From Cheilinus undulatus (Eukaryota; Chordata; Actinopteri; Labriformes; Labridae): 64,000 bases of DNA. The translations under genes and the position numbers were made by a program. Below are positions 48,752 to 60,149 of the stretch, one piece after another; positions within the stretch are counted from its first letter, which is position 1; the number at the start of each line of letters is the position of its first letter. The notes beneath the pieces were generated by a model. That model had not been told where the DNA came from. It was given only the letters and a program-made list of their open reading frames with translations, and did no database searches. The stretch covers positions 30,755,855 to 30,819,854 of the forward strand of contig NC_054867.1 of the NCBI RefSeq assembly GCF_018320785.1, in the 5' to 3' direction.

Positions 48752-51700
48752 ATGGGGAGCTGTTGGAGCTGTCTGTCCAGAGACCCCATCAGAGACAACC
48801 ATCTCACCAAATTTAAGGTCAGTGAAAACCAATGAACATTCTGCTACTTTTGTTTTTCTGACAGTGTTCCTCGTGTTTACTTTGAAAACACCACTAAATT
48901 ATAATGTGCACTTAGCTTTCTTTTCTTCCTGTTACGTTTCTGCTCCCTGCCCAGGTCACCAATGTGGACGATGAGGGAAATGAGCTCGGCTCTGGGATCA
49001 TGGAGCTCACCCAGACCGAGCTCATTCTTCACACACGTAAGCGGGATGCCATACGGTGGCCGTATCTCTGCCTGCGCCGCTATGGCTATGACTCCAACCT
49101 CTTTTCTTTTGAGAGTGGCCGTCGATGTCAGACCGGGCAGGGTAATAATCCTCCATTTCTCTTCTCCAGTAATAACAGATCTGTAAGACTTTTATTCTGT
49201 TACTTTTATCTCAAGCCTGCCACACACATAAAGATTCGGCACACATGGTAACATGTAATGACAGATTCAACTGTTTTGTTTATACGGTATCAAGTGAGAT
49301 CAACACAGCACACCACACACTAACAGAGTCAAAAGAGTCAGCCAGGTTGACAAACTTTTCCAAGACAGTCTGGCTGCAGATTGTTCACCTCTGATGGACG
49401 CTCATTGACCATTCATCTGAGACTCCGTATATCTCAGAACAGAAAAACACGCTTAAACTTTTGAAATAAAATTGGATTCAACTTCTGTTTAGGTTAGGGT
49501 AAGGGTTACAATACCGAAAGTTATATGTCAAAAACCTGAGCTGTAAAACCTTTTTACAAAAAGATTGATAAAGCCGAGTAAACAGCATGCTTACAGGAAA
49601 AACGTACCCTCCATGTAAACATTCTAACGCAGCAAGTGTAGCATACATAGCTCTGTTAGCTGCCTCAGCTACTTATATAACAGAGGTATGTAGCTAAGTT
49701 AGCTTTAGCTACATTTGCTAAAGCTCATGTTATTAAAGCAAACTTAGCTATAAAGTAGCTCCGCAGCTTAAGCTAAGCTCACAAAGCAGCTATGTTAGCT
49801 ATGTAGGTACATTATTTACTTAGCTATGTTTGCTAAATCTTTCACTGCCAAAGCTAACTTAGCCCATTAATACTGGCTTTACTCAGTAACATTGAATACG
49901 TAGCTAGCATAAGCTTCAGCTAAAGCTAACAAAGCTAAAGCAAGCCATTGTTGGTGTACCTATTTCTTCTACACTTCTTATCTCTTTCTTTTTTATTTAT
50001 GAAATGTTGCTTAGTCAGTAGTGCTTGCAATGTGGTTATTTCATGAATGTAACAGCCAGACTGCCGTTGCAAAAGTTAAGTTTATGTCTCTGATAAACAA
50101 GCAAAAGTAACTGGAAGTGACTCTGTCTAAGTTGCACAAGTACATTGTTAAAAAAAAGTATGAAAGTATGGCTCAGTTTCAATACACCACTTGCCCTTAC
50201 CACTGTGTTTTACATAAAGGGGTGAGTTGTCACGACTCTTGTTAGAACAGAGGTGTAGGCTGAAGTGTGTGGGGTACATGTAGCCACACTAAGTGTTATG
50301 GGAAACCTTCCAAAATGCCTTGCAAATCATAAGCAAGATGGATGCTTTACCATTTTAAAGAGTGTACAAGTGTAAGTAGTTTCCTCGTTAATAAGGAATG
50401 GAAACTGCAGCAACCATCTTATATCTTAGTTTAATGTTGCTTTATTTAGAACAAGCATTTAAAATATCTTTCTACTACTACTGGCATTTCTACTATTTTT
50501 ACATGTTTATTTTATGCATAAATGGAGCTTACTGTTTGTGTATCAGGACCGGTGAAGTTTAGAAATGGGGCTGAGTCTTTAAGTAACACTTGGAACAACA
50601 GGTGTTATGATGCATTGTGGTTGTTTGTGTACAAGTACTGGGTTGGGTTAGATTCATTCATGACCAGTCACTGTCTTTGTTGCCTGAATTTTCACACATA
50701 ATGGTACAGCTATTGAGAAAGTCTCACGGATGACAAAGAGTTGTGACATATAAAGCCACAGAACTATTGATGTTAATAAAAAGGAAAGCTCTATGAAAGC
50801 ACACAAAGTGTTAACAGAGAACTACAGAGGGGGTTCCAGTGAAGACTAAAGTCTAGTATTTTATTATATTGTATAATTTTGTATCGCATGTTATAATTTC
50901 TGACTGTCTTTCATCCTGAGAGTTCTCACTCTGTGTTGATGAAGTGTAATATCAGAAATAACAGTACAATTAGTAAGCAGTTTTCTTTCCCTCCAGGTTT
51001 CCAGGTTGTTTTCCTTTCAGCTGGCAAAAGTCTCAACAAAGTTGATTTTTTTTCTTGTTTGATTAGGAATCTTTGCATTCAAGTGTTCCCGGGCAGAAGA
51101 GATTTTCAATCTGCTCCAGGAGCTGATGCAATGTAACAGCATCAACGTGGTGGAGGAGTCCATGATGATGAGTCGCAGCGGTCACACATCAGAAATGGAG
51201 ATGTCTCGCACACCACAGACTCCCAACAGTGAGTCACAACACCTAAACACTCACACACAGTCACACACACACTCAAGTGCTGCTAATTATGAATTAGGTT
51301 GATTGAAGAACTTGTATGCAGACATACAGCAGTAAATGAAGCAGAATCTGTGAGCTATAAATACACACAGGTTAAATTAAGTCTGCTGTATCACAGGTAC
51401 AGCGGTATTCAAATAAAACCAAAAGTGGAGCAGAGACACCATTTGTAGTCACATATTTCATATCATAGTGACATTTACAGCTGGATTAAAGGTAACTGGT
51501 TAATGGCAGCCTCATACAGGTTATGCTGGGGCTAGAGCCATTCCTACAGGACTAATTCAAAAGTCGATCAACAGCAAATTTAACTTCAGTCTGACTAATT
51601 CTAAAGCTAAGTAAGGAATCACGAAACAGTCCAAATTTAGCCCACTTTACTTGACCAGGCAAAACATAAGACCACATCTTCAGCAGATAACAATGTCTGA

Positions 51701-54700
51701 CTGGTTTGTCGACTGTGGCTAATATTAGCAGCATTACTTCTGCCAGTCTGTAATGATTAATTTAATCTACTAGTAATTCTGGTGCTGACGATCGAGGATG
51801 TTTAATCATTTTGTTGGCTTACTGTTCAAATCCCATAGTGGAGCAAATCATCACATTGAGATAAGAGCCTCACTGATACTGATATCAGTGTTCTATGGAA
51901 GACATATTACAGGTTAAGAAGACTGTCAGGATTAATCGCTCTCAATAGAGGTCAACAATTAGTGCCCTATTTTTAAAAAAAATCATGATTAATCTCATGC
52001 TTTATTGGTCATTTCATCACTCTTTTGTTTGGCCACCCTTAACAGGATAGAATTGTTCCACACTGTCGTTTTGTGCTTTTGAACTTTTTTTTTCTCTTTC
52101 CACTAATTTTTTAACAGTGCAGTGAACACAGATGTTAGACAATTGTCTCTGAACTTTGACAGCTATTTTCACCCACTAGTAAATTAATTTAACTTATTTT
52201 ATTCATAACCTTACAGAGCCGATAGATTAGCAAGATTCGTATCTGTCTTCATGCAGATCCAGCTCAAATGGACCAATTAGTGACATTTAAAGAGAACAAG
52301 GTGATAACTACAATCATGGTTTAGTTGTACTGCATCTGATAAACAATGCCCACCAGTGTAGCGATTATTTAGTTACAATACAGCTACAGATTTGATTAGA
52401 ACTGGACTGTATTTCTTTATTAGAAGAAGAATAAAGACCCACATTGAGAGCTGAGAAAGGTGTTTTTGTTCCTCTCCTAACTGGCTTAAGCATCAGTTTG
52501 TTTCACCAACTTTCTGCACTGATATTCAGCATTGATAGCTGCTACTGTGCCAAGTTCACTCCAGATCTGGGCATGCCTATTACATCACATGCTTTGTAGC
52601 TCTGATTGGCCCATAATGAATGAGACTGACAGTACCTTGTCAAATCACCCTCCTAGATTTTTCTCAAAGGTTCTGATCTTCACAGACTTTGTGAGGTTTC
52701 CCAAATGGATGTGAAATATATCCCATGCAACAGTCTGTTTGCTCAGCTGTGATGTTCTGCTACGTGTGCTAAAGAAAGGGCTAGGAATACTGTATCAAAG
52801 CTGGCTTAGATTATATGTAGATTTTGGCCCAACTGAATTGTTGCAGTCCGTTGTGCCCGTATATGAATGTTAGGACCAACAAACGCTCTTGCGTGTGACA
52901 TAGCCAGCGACTCATCCAAGAGGTTTCCAATAGACAGCGTGTGCCATAAGTTCCTGTCTTTTCTGCTTTTTAACATTTTTCATTTGTAGCAAGCTGTCCA
53001 TGATCAATAAAGGAGTGAACATTTCCCCTAAGTATCCAATTACTTACTGAGGTTGAGTCTGTCACCTGTGCATATGTGCAGGTGATCAGACAGAAAGGAA
53101 GAGAAAAAGAAGGATGAGCGTTGTGATGTACCTCCTGTTAACAAACAATGAAACTTGACTTTCTCTACAAAATACCTTATATCGATGAACGTAAATCTAT
53201 ACTTCAGAAGTGGATTTAACAACAAAAAGATTCTTTCTCTTAAACCAGGCGTCTAGGATTCTGCTGTTTTTAATAGTAAGTTTTGACATTTTTTCTCGTC
53301 ATTTCAACTTCTCATCAAAATTATATTTTAACTCTATTCTTGAAATTTTGACTTTATTCTCGACATTTCCACTTTAATCTCGCCATTTTTACTTGTATCT
53401 GGAAGTGCCCAGCATTATTTTTTCCTTCACCTGTGGCCCTAATCCTCCTCCATAGATTTATTGTACCTTGATGTTACATCTTCTTCCACAGCATGAGCCC
53501 AGGTTGTTCCTCTTTTAAGAAAAATGTTTCTGAAAATAACCAGTGGGTGTCAGTGTCAGTACTATGTTTGACATCTGGCTTGTGCATTGCTGTATTCATT
53601 AGATCTGCTGTCGAAACATTGGGTCTGTTTGGTGTGATAATGTTGGTGTTAGTGTTCACTTTTTATTTGGCATCATAGATTGTAATTCACCAGTAGGAAA
53701 GTGGAACGTTTTTTGATAGTACTCTGTATGCTTAAACTCAGTGAGATACATTTTCTGGTGTTTATTTAATCTACACATGAACTGTTTTTGTGATCATGAT
53801 TTCCATTTTCTTTTCTCTTCCATTATTTCCATTGAGAAATAATCCATCACTACTCAGGGTCTAAACAGAGGCTACACAGGTGATATCTGACTCATAAGTC
53901 TTGACTTTAGCTATTATATAGGGCAGTGGTTCTCAAGATTTCATCTTTCAAACCATTATTTAAAAAATAATTAAGTGTGAAAATCAATTCCCCATTATTG
54001 GGTAAACACAGGGAGGTTGCTGGTTTTTAGAAGATAGTTTTCTGTGTGCACCAGAACCTTTTTTTCCTGCCCATGTCTCCTTAGGGGCTCCACACTAGAT
54101 TGTTGTCAGTGTTAATTAACTGTGAAATAAATGTGTTTGAAGCTCCAGGGTTCCCCATCCAGGCTTTTCCCAACGGATACCCTGGTTATCCAATCAGAGG
54201 GGATTCCTCTCAGCCCTCTCTTGCTGATGATCATGGACACAGCCTCATGGGTTTGGAGGACCAGGTAAGACCCATCAGTGTCTTTTAGAGTTTATTATAT
54301 TTGTAGCTTTTTGCTCACATTGTTCTGTTTTTGTTTTCCCTAACAGACTCACACTTATGTAAACACTGTTAGTATGGAGGGGGATCTCTCTATGCGTCAC
54401 TGCGTGCACTCCCTGCCTGAGGTGAGGCCCAGCACTTTCCCAGAGACCACACGGGGATCTATGCCTGTTGGAGGCCAAGGGAATCTGCAGTCCAACCTGC
54501 GGCGCTGTCCCCTGGAGGAGCACAATGATCCTCAGGTGTTCATGCAGCCATCCTCACAGGAGGTCAAATTCATGCTGGGACCCACACCAGCCCAGCGCCA
54601 TCTGCTGGAGAGAGAACGGGAGAGGCACGGGCACAATCCTCACAACCTTCAGCCAGTAGAGGGTGCTACAGGCTCAGAGACGGAGGGGGATGAGCCCTCT

Positions 54701-55666
54701 ATGCACTTGTGCAACTCTCACTCCTATCATCATTTCCACCACCATGCTCACCGACATCCAGGTCTCGAACATCCGGACAGCTGCCAGAGCGGAGAGCTCA
54801 CCTACGAGAACATCAACGGCCTGAGAAGCGGCAGGAAGCAGCGGCTGAGTCCCAGCAGTGTGTCTCAGTCTGTCGGTTCCAGCAGCAGCAGCAGCACGGG
54901 GGACAGTCACTCGCACTCCCTACTGCACCCACATGTCCATGGCCCCTCTTCTCTTCCCCCGCAGGGCTACCCCTGTGAGAGAGGCATGGGTGGAGGTCAC
55001 CGTCGGACAGCTCTGCTGAACTATGAGAATTTGCCATCATTGCCGCCAGTGTGGGAGTACAGCGCTCTGCAGCGGGATGAGGAGCAGGAGGAGGATGACG
55101 ATGAGCAGGAGGAGGATGAATATGAGGAGGAGGAGGAAGACTTTGATGAATATGAGTTCTCAGAGGGCCCTGGGACACCAAACGGGTATCACCAGGACAG
55201 TCGGGGCATCCACAGAGATGCCTTGCAGAACTATGTCAACACAGAGCAGGTTCAACCGCCTCGGCTCCGACATGCCTGCCCCCCGCATCCTCGGCCGTGT
55301 CAGCCTGACAGGGGGGGGCGGATATTTAGCTTTGATTTCCGCAGACGATCGAGGTCAGGGGTTGGAGGCTGTGAGCATGGTCACATGCCTCCATCGCGGC
55401 AGCTGAACTATATCCAGGTGGACCTAGACGGAGAACCTCCCTGCCAAGCCCTTGGCGGCGGCGGTGGCGGGGGTGCCCAAAACCAGCCACAGCACCAGCG
55501 CCTACCACCAAAAAAATGTGGCCCGCAGGCACCCCGGCGCAGCGAATGCTACGCAGTCATCGACCTAAAGAAGACTGCTGCCATGTCCAACCTGCAGAAA
55601 GCTCTGCCCAGGGATGATGGGACTTCCAGAAAAACTCGCCACAACAGCACAGACCTGCCTCTGTAA
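48752..55666 (+). CDS. frs3: Fibroblast growth factor receptor substrate 3 (FRS3), 618 aa
   Basis: Membrane-anchored docking protein that links FGF and Trk receptors to GRB2 and SHP2. Coding exons 48752-48817, 48955-49141, 51067-51228, 54143-54264 and 54347-55666 join in frame (1857 nt). The N terminus MGSCWSC gives a myristoylation Gly2 and palmitoylation cysteines. Residues 15-115 are the PTB domain (LCLRRYGYDSNLFSFESGRR, GIFAFKCSRAEEIFNLLQ). Docking tyrosines follow: GRB2-type YVNT (Y183, Y475), YENI (Y332), YENL (Y405); SHP2-type YIQV (Y534), YAVI (Y581). The C terminus RKTRHNSTDLPL is the family end. KVTNVDDEG, RWPYLCL, CSRAEEIFNLL and VIDLKKT favour FRS3 over FRS2, as does linkage to tomm6. 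Human FRS3 is 492 aa; the extra length is mainly His-rich, Ser-rich, acidic and Gly tracts in the last exon. Intron 2-3 junction positions are secure; the exon-4 acceptor could be 54142 or, still in frame, 54148. Confidence 0.95.
49630..49950. repeat. AGCTAA-rich low-complexity block in frs3 intron
   Basis: Dozens of overlapping GTTAGCT, AGCTAAG and TAGCTA words on both strands fill about 320 bp. The words are near-palindromic. There is no regular period, so it is not a simple tandem repeat. Confidence 0.7.
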
Positions 55667-55958
55667 ACAGTGTTCAGACTGAAGAGGAGTGATGAAGACA
55701 GATGAAGGCTTATTCTCATCTTAGCACACTGGACCCTTCACTGTCATCCATCCATTCACCTGTTGGGCTGACTGATACAGTACAGGTACCTAATTAGAAA
55801 CTTATCTGTGCATTGAAAAGGAGACAAGAAATCTGAGGAGAATTTGCCATTTTATTCTGTGTTATTTATTAGATATGTATTGTGGGGCTCTCTTGAGAAT
55901 TTGGCAGTTTTTACTGCAAATACTGTTTGCTGGATTCATAATATAAAGAATACACACC

Positions 55959-56005
<47 letters not shown>

Positions 56006-57575
56006 ATAAAATCATATGTATGTATATGATTTTATACTTATCTATGACTAAGAGCAGAGACCTCAGTTTTCAGTGGAAGCAGTCATCACCATACTGTTTG
56101 AACTTTTATTCCTCAGCCCATCTTGTTCCTATCCTCTAATTTTTCTACATCCATACAGCTGTTTATTTAAACACTTTGAGAGTGAAAATTGAGACCCTTG
56201 TCAGAAGAAGTTCAGCTGTGGTTGGAATGAAGGAGACTAAATGATTGCTCCATAAAACTGGCCGATATTCATACCTCATCACAAGCATCTACATCATGGC
56301 TGGTAAAGAGAGCATTATTTGTTATAATATGCCTACAGAGCATTTTGCACACAATCCTATGGAATTGTATTTTACCATAATATAGGAATGGTGTTGTCCA
56401 ATCCAAGAAATGGGGGAAAAAAAAGAATTAAATAAACTAAATGGGAAATTATTCCAAACTGAATGATGGTAAAAGTAGCACACATAGTTTAAAAAGGAGC
56501 TCTTTTCTGTCCACATGCAGCAAATGGAAAAAGTAGCATATCAAGTTGGATTAGTCCTCCTGTGTGTCATTGCAGACTTACAGGAGGTCCGCGCGGTTTA
56601 CGCTTGTCACTTTGCACTTTTGACCCAGGGTCGGTGAAGCACTCTTTGTTCTCTACTCCCACTCCACTGGAGCCGCAGGGCTCCACTGTGTCCTTTTACC
56701 AAAAGCAGGGGGGCAAATATCTCATTCCTAGTCAGCGTTGTAGATAGATTTTTATTTATGTGTTTTTGTTAAAGACATCGACAACCTCAAATAGTGGCAT
56801 TAAGCTATAACCTCACAGAAAGTGTGCTGAATCTAAGTTATCAGGTGTAAGTGGTCTGTTTTAAAGGGTTAATCAAGTATGCTGCAAGGTCATGCAGTGA
56901 AGTATTTGTGAGGCTATCTGTCAACCTAATAAGGTTGATATTTATTTATTTATTTAATTATTTATTTATGCATTCTTTGTTATTAATTATAATGATTTTG
57001 TTTTCTGTCTGATGAGCGGTGTTTTTTAAATCCAGTTGGTTGGTTGGTTGGTTGGCATGGAGACCAAAGTTTCACCTCAAAGTATCCATGGTAACTGATG
57101 TTTTACTGTTATAACTGTGCTCAATTCTATTTAAAAAAAAAGACTGTATGAGTATTTCAAGTGCCAAAACTTAATTGCAAACTGTATGATGATTAAAATG
57201 AAACATGCCAATATGATTTACAGACAACCAAGGGACTGAAAAAAAGGCCTAAAATCAGGAGAAAGAGTTTCAGAAGCAGAAATTCAAACTGCACATTCCT
57301 GTTCATCCACAAGACAGCCATTAGAGTGAGATATGAGGGTTAAACCCTGTAATCTGATAAGCGCAGTTAGGGTGGTTCTTTGCTGCTACATGTACATAAT
57401 AAGAGTAGTCTCTGCAAGCTACACGTGTCAAAATGAAATGTGTGCTTGAACCTCTGAGATGTCAAACTTTACCATATTGTTCATGACTAATAGACGTAGC
57501 ATTGTTGTTTTCTTTTAAAATTACTTCTGAGAAGTGGAATAATCACACATTTATGCTAACTTTTAATTTAATAAA
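55667..57575 (+). other. Probable frs3 3' UTR
   Basis: Sequence runs from the stop codon to a candidate AATAAA at 57570-57575. It contains (CA)n/(TA)n microsatellite at 55955-56000, TTTA repeats at 56937-56970 and TTGG repeats at 57033-57055. An earlier AATAAA near 56003 could give a short form. Confidence 0.45.
55966..56000. repeat. (CA)n(TA)n microsatellite
   Basis: A CA-rich run passes into about 15 TA units within the frs3 3' UTR region. Confidence 0.9.
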
Positions 57576-58544
57576 GATGTATCTATTGTGAGTTGGCTGC
57601 CTAGTGGGAGAAATAATGGAAGCACAGGCCCAAAAATGTCATCATCTTTTAGTGTCTTCAGTGTTCATACTAAGCTTCATATTAAGTTGATATTTTCATC
57701 TGATAAATGCAGGCAAAAAGGGGTCACTGATTAGTAATGATCTCAAAATACAGATGTGAAGTGTCATTTCTCTACTGTTTACAAAACACACAACTTTTGA
57801 TTAGGTGGATGTTTTTGGCTTCTGTGTAACACAAGTGTGCTTTTCTCAGATTCTTTTATTTAAACGAGAGCTGTCTGCACAACCAAAGGAATAAAAAAAA
57901 CAACAACAACAAAAAACCAAGGAGGTTTTAATGAACTAAAATTATTTCCTTCTGCTTGTACATCCAGGAAGTTATGTTAATCATTTTAATCAAATCGAAC
58001 CCATAAATTTTGTTCATACACTAATTAAGTCTATCTGAATGTCAGAAAACAAAAGAAAGTCCCCAGGGCGGTTTCTCCCAATAAGTCAGGGCTGATAATA
58101 TTGGCTTTGGAGCCATTTGTTTTGCAACTTACCACACCCTGTGTTTGGTTGATCTAGCTGAATTTATTGACAATCCTCACGTGATAAGATAGCATCAGAG
58201 AAGTAAAAGGACTGAAATATGATTGGTCTGCCTCACTCCGTATCAAGTCGTAAGAACAATCACAGTATTGTTTAGTCATTAGTACTTGGATATGACATTT
58301 TTAAAAACTGATATATCACAAAAGAAGACTGCCAGGATTTTGCTCCAGCATAGTTATTTGTATGATGATGCAGTTACCAAAAGGTTAAATAAGGTGAGCA
58401 GTGTCAAAATAGGTGTGTTCAGCAACAACAAAAACCTATCCCTACACCCTGCACAGCAAGCGTAAGTTTATGTTACAGAACCCTGCAGAAAAGGATTTTA
58501 CGGTTCAAGTCTGCTGTCTTTGAAGGTCAGATTATTACATATTT

Positions 58545-58700
58545 TTTGCCTTTTAATGCTTTTATTCAGAGAAGAGGACAGTGGATAGTCATATTCAAGA
58601 ATGAGAGTGTGGGAGGGGACATGCAGGAAAGGAGCTGCAGGCCAGACTTAAACCTGGGCGGCTCAGACACATGGGGCACAACCCAACTGCGCCCCTCTGA
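58545..58700 (-). repeat. tRNA-derived SINE
   Basis: On the minus strand it reads GCCCAGGTTTAAGTCTGGCC, then CTCCTTTCCTGCATGTCCCC and CTATCCACTGTCCTC, matching the copy at 30281-30445. Confidence 0.7.
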
Positions 58701-59841
58701 TAATTTTAATCTTTAGTTTGTATGGATTTTTGTGATTGTTAATGTTTGATGAACAGGCCCTTATAATTTCAAACTTTTGTGAAAAGCCAGTACTCTTTTA
58801 CAGCCATATCAATGTAACACCTTCACAGCTCATTCTTGCATGCTGCCGTCAGCTCACAATTTTGAGTTTTTAGCTTTTTCAAATGCTCGAACTGTAGGTG
58901 CAAAGCCATTTTTGTTGTGCACCCATTTATAACAACACCCCAAAATTGGAAAACTCTTTTACAAATTGGTTTTATTTTGTCTTGCCATTGGGAATGGCCA
59001 ACATGTAGCCATAGAACCATATTTAAAATTCTTACTACTGTCCAAATAAAGTCCATATTTTATATAAGTGAATGTCAAAAAAGTTGTTAAATCTCTATTT
59101 TTTCGCGTGTCCCTTTTATAAAAGGGTGTTTTCTTATCATGGCTTATATTTACTAATTTGCAAACGAGCAGCTTGTGATCATTTATTTGGTAGCATAAAT
59201 ACCAGTCAGATTCCAGAAACAACGTGACATCTTTGAATAATTTCAATTTTGTAGTGAAAATAAATTACATTTACAAGGATGTAAAATGAGATAAATTTTA
59301 AGGAATTAGCAAATATTCAGTTTTTCTTCTTGATGTTGACACAGTTTAATGTGAAACAGTATAAAGAGCCTTTCTCATGTTTCTGATGAAGACCTGCTGA
59401 CACAGGAACCTCAAATTTCCCCAAATCAAATGTTATTTATTATTTTGTTTATATCATTTTTATAAATGACACTGAAGAGAACCCAGCCATCTTTAAACTG
59501 ACCTTTTAATTAAGTGATTTATATATTGACACTGTTCAACCACGTTGGATGAACATTTACGTTTTTGCAATAATAGATGAATTAATGTTTAGTTGAAGAG
59601 TCAATACTAAACAGTCATTCATAGAGCTAAATATAATCTACCTTCTAGCCTGGTCTTCTGTGAATCGCAAGGCATAATTAAATTTCTGGTGCAATGTTGA
59701 CTTTTTATCCTACAGTGTTCAAATGAAGCTAGGAAATTTAAAAAAATGTCTAAATTTGTTGATTGTCAGAGACAGTGTTTGATTGAACTCACATTACCAG
59801 TGCCATAATGTAGTTTCTTTAAAAAAAAAAACTTCATTGTA

Positions 59842-60149
59842 TTAACCCCTTAATGCCTGTTGTATCATATTTGATACACACTTTTATATGACCTCTATCT
59901 AATCAACATGATCCATGAATTACTTAAAAAGATTTTAAATACAATCTGATAAATGATAAACATGCCCTCCTGTGGATTATCAGTTGCCAATATGTCTATG
60001 TATCAAATGTTCTACAAAAAAAATATATATGCTAAATTTTATGGCAATTTTGCTTTCTTGGATTTCGGTAGAAGGTTAAACAAACGTCAGTTTCAAAAAA
60101 ATGTGAATTTTCTGGCCATTATTTGAGTTATCAGGGACCAAAGGGTTAA
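59842..60149. repeat. Possible piggyBac-like MITE with TTAA ends
   Basis: The segment is bounded by TTAACCCCTTAATGCC and GGGACCAAAGGGTTAA, giving TTAA plus an inverted CCC(C/T)TT. TTAA duplication is the piggyBac signature, but the terminal match is short and could be chance. Confidence 0.3.

Noticed and set aside
48752-55666. Assignment of the docking adaptor as FRS2
   Set aside because: Some segments (TPGF, NGYPGYP) resemble FRS2, but the PTB core, VIDLKKT, the DLPL end and linkage to tomm6 fit FRS3 better.
58823-59246. Overlapping minus-strand frames that looked faintly like a LINE reverse-transcriptase fragment
   Set aside because: I could not find a catalytic motif such as YxDD or a recognisable block, so no claim is made.
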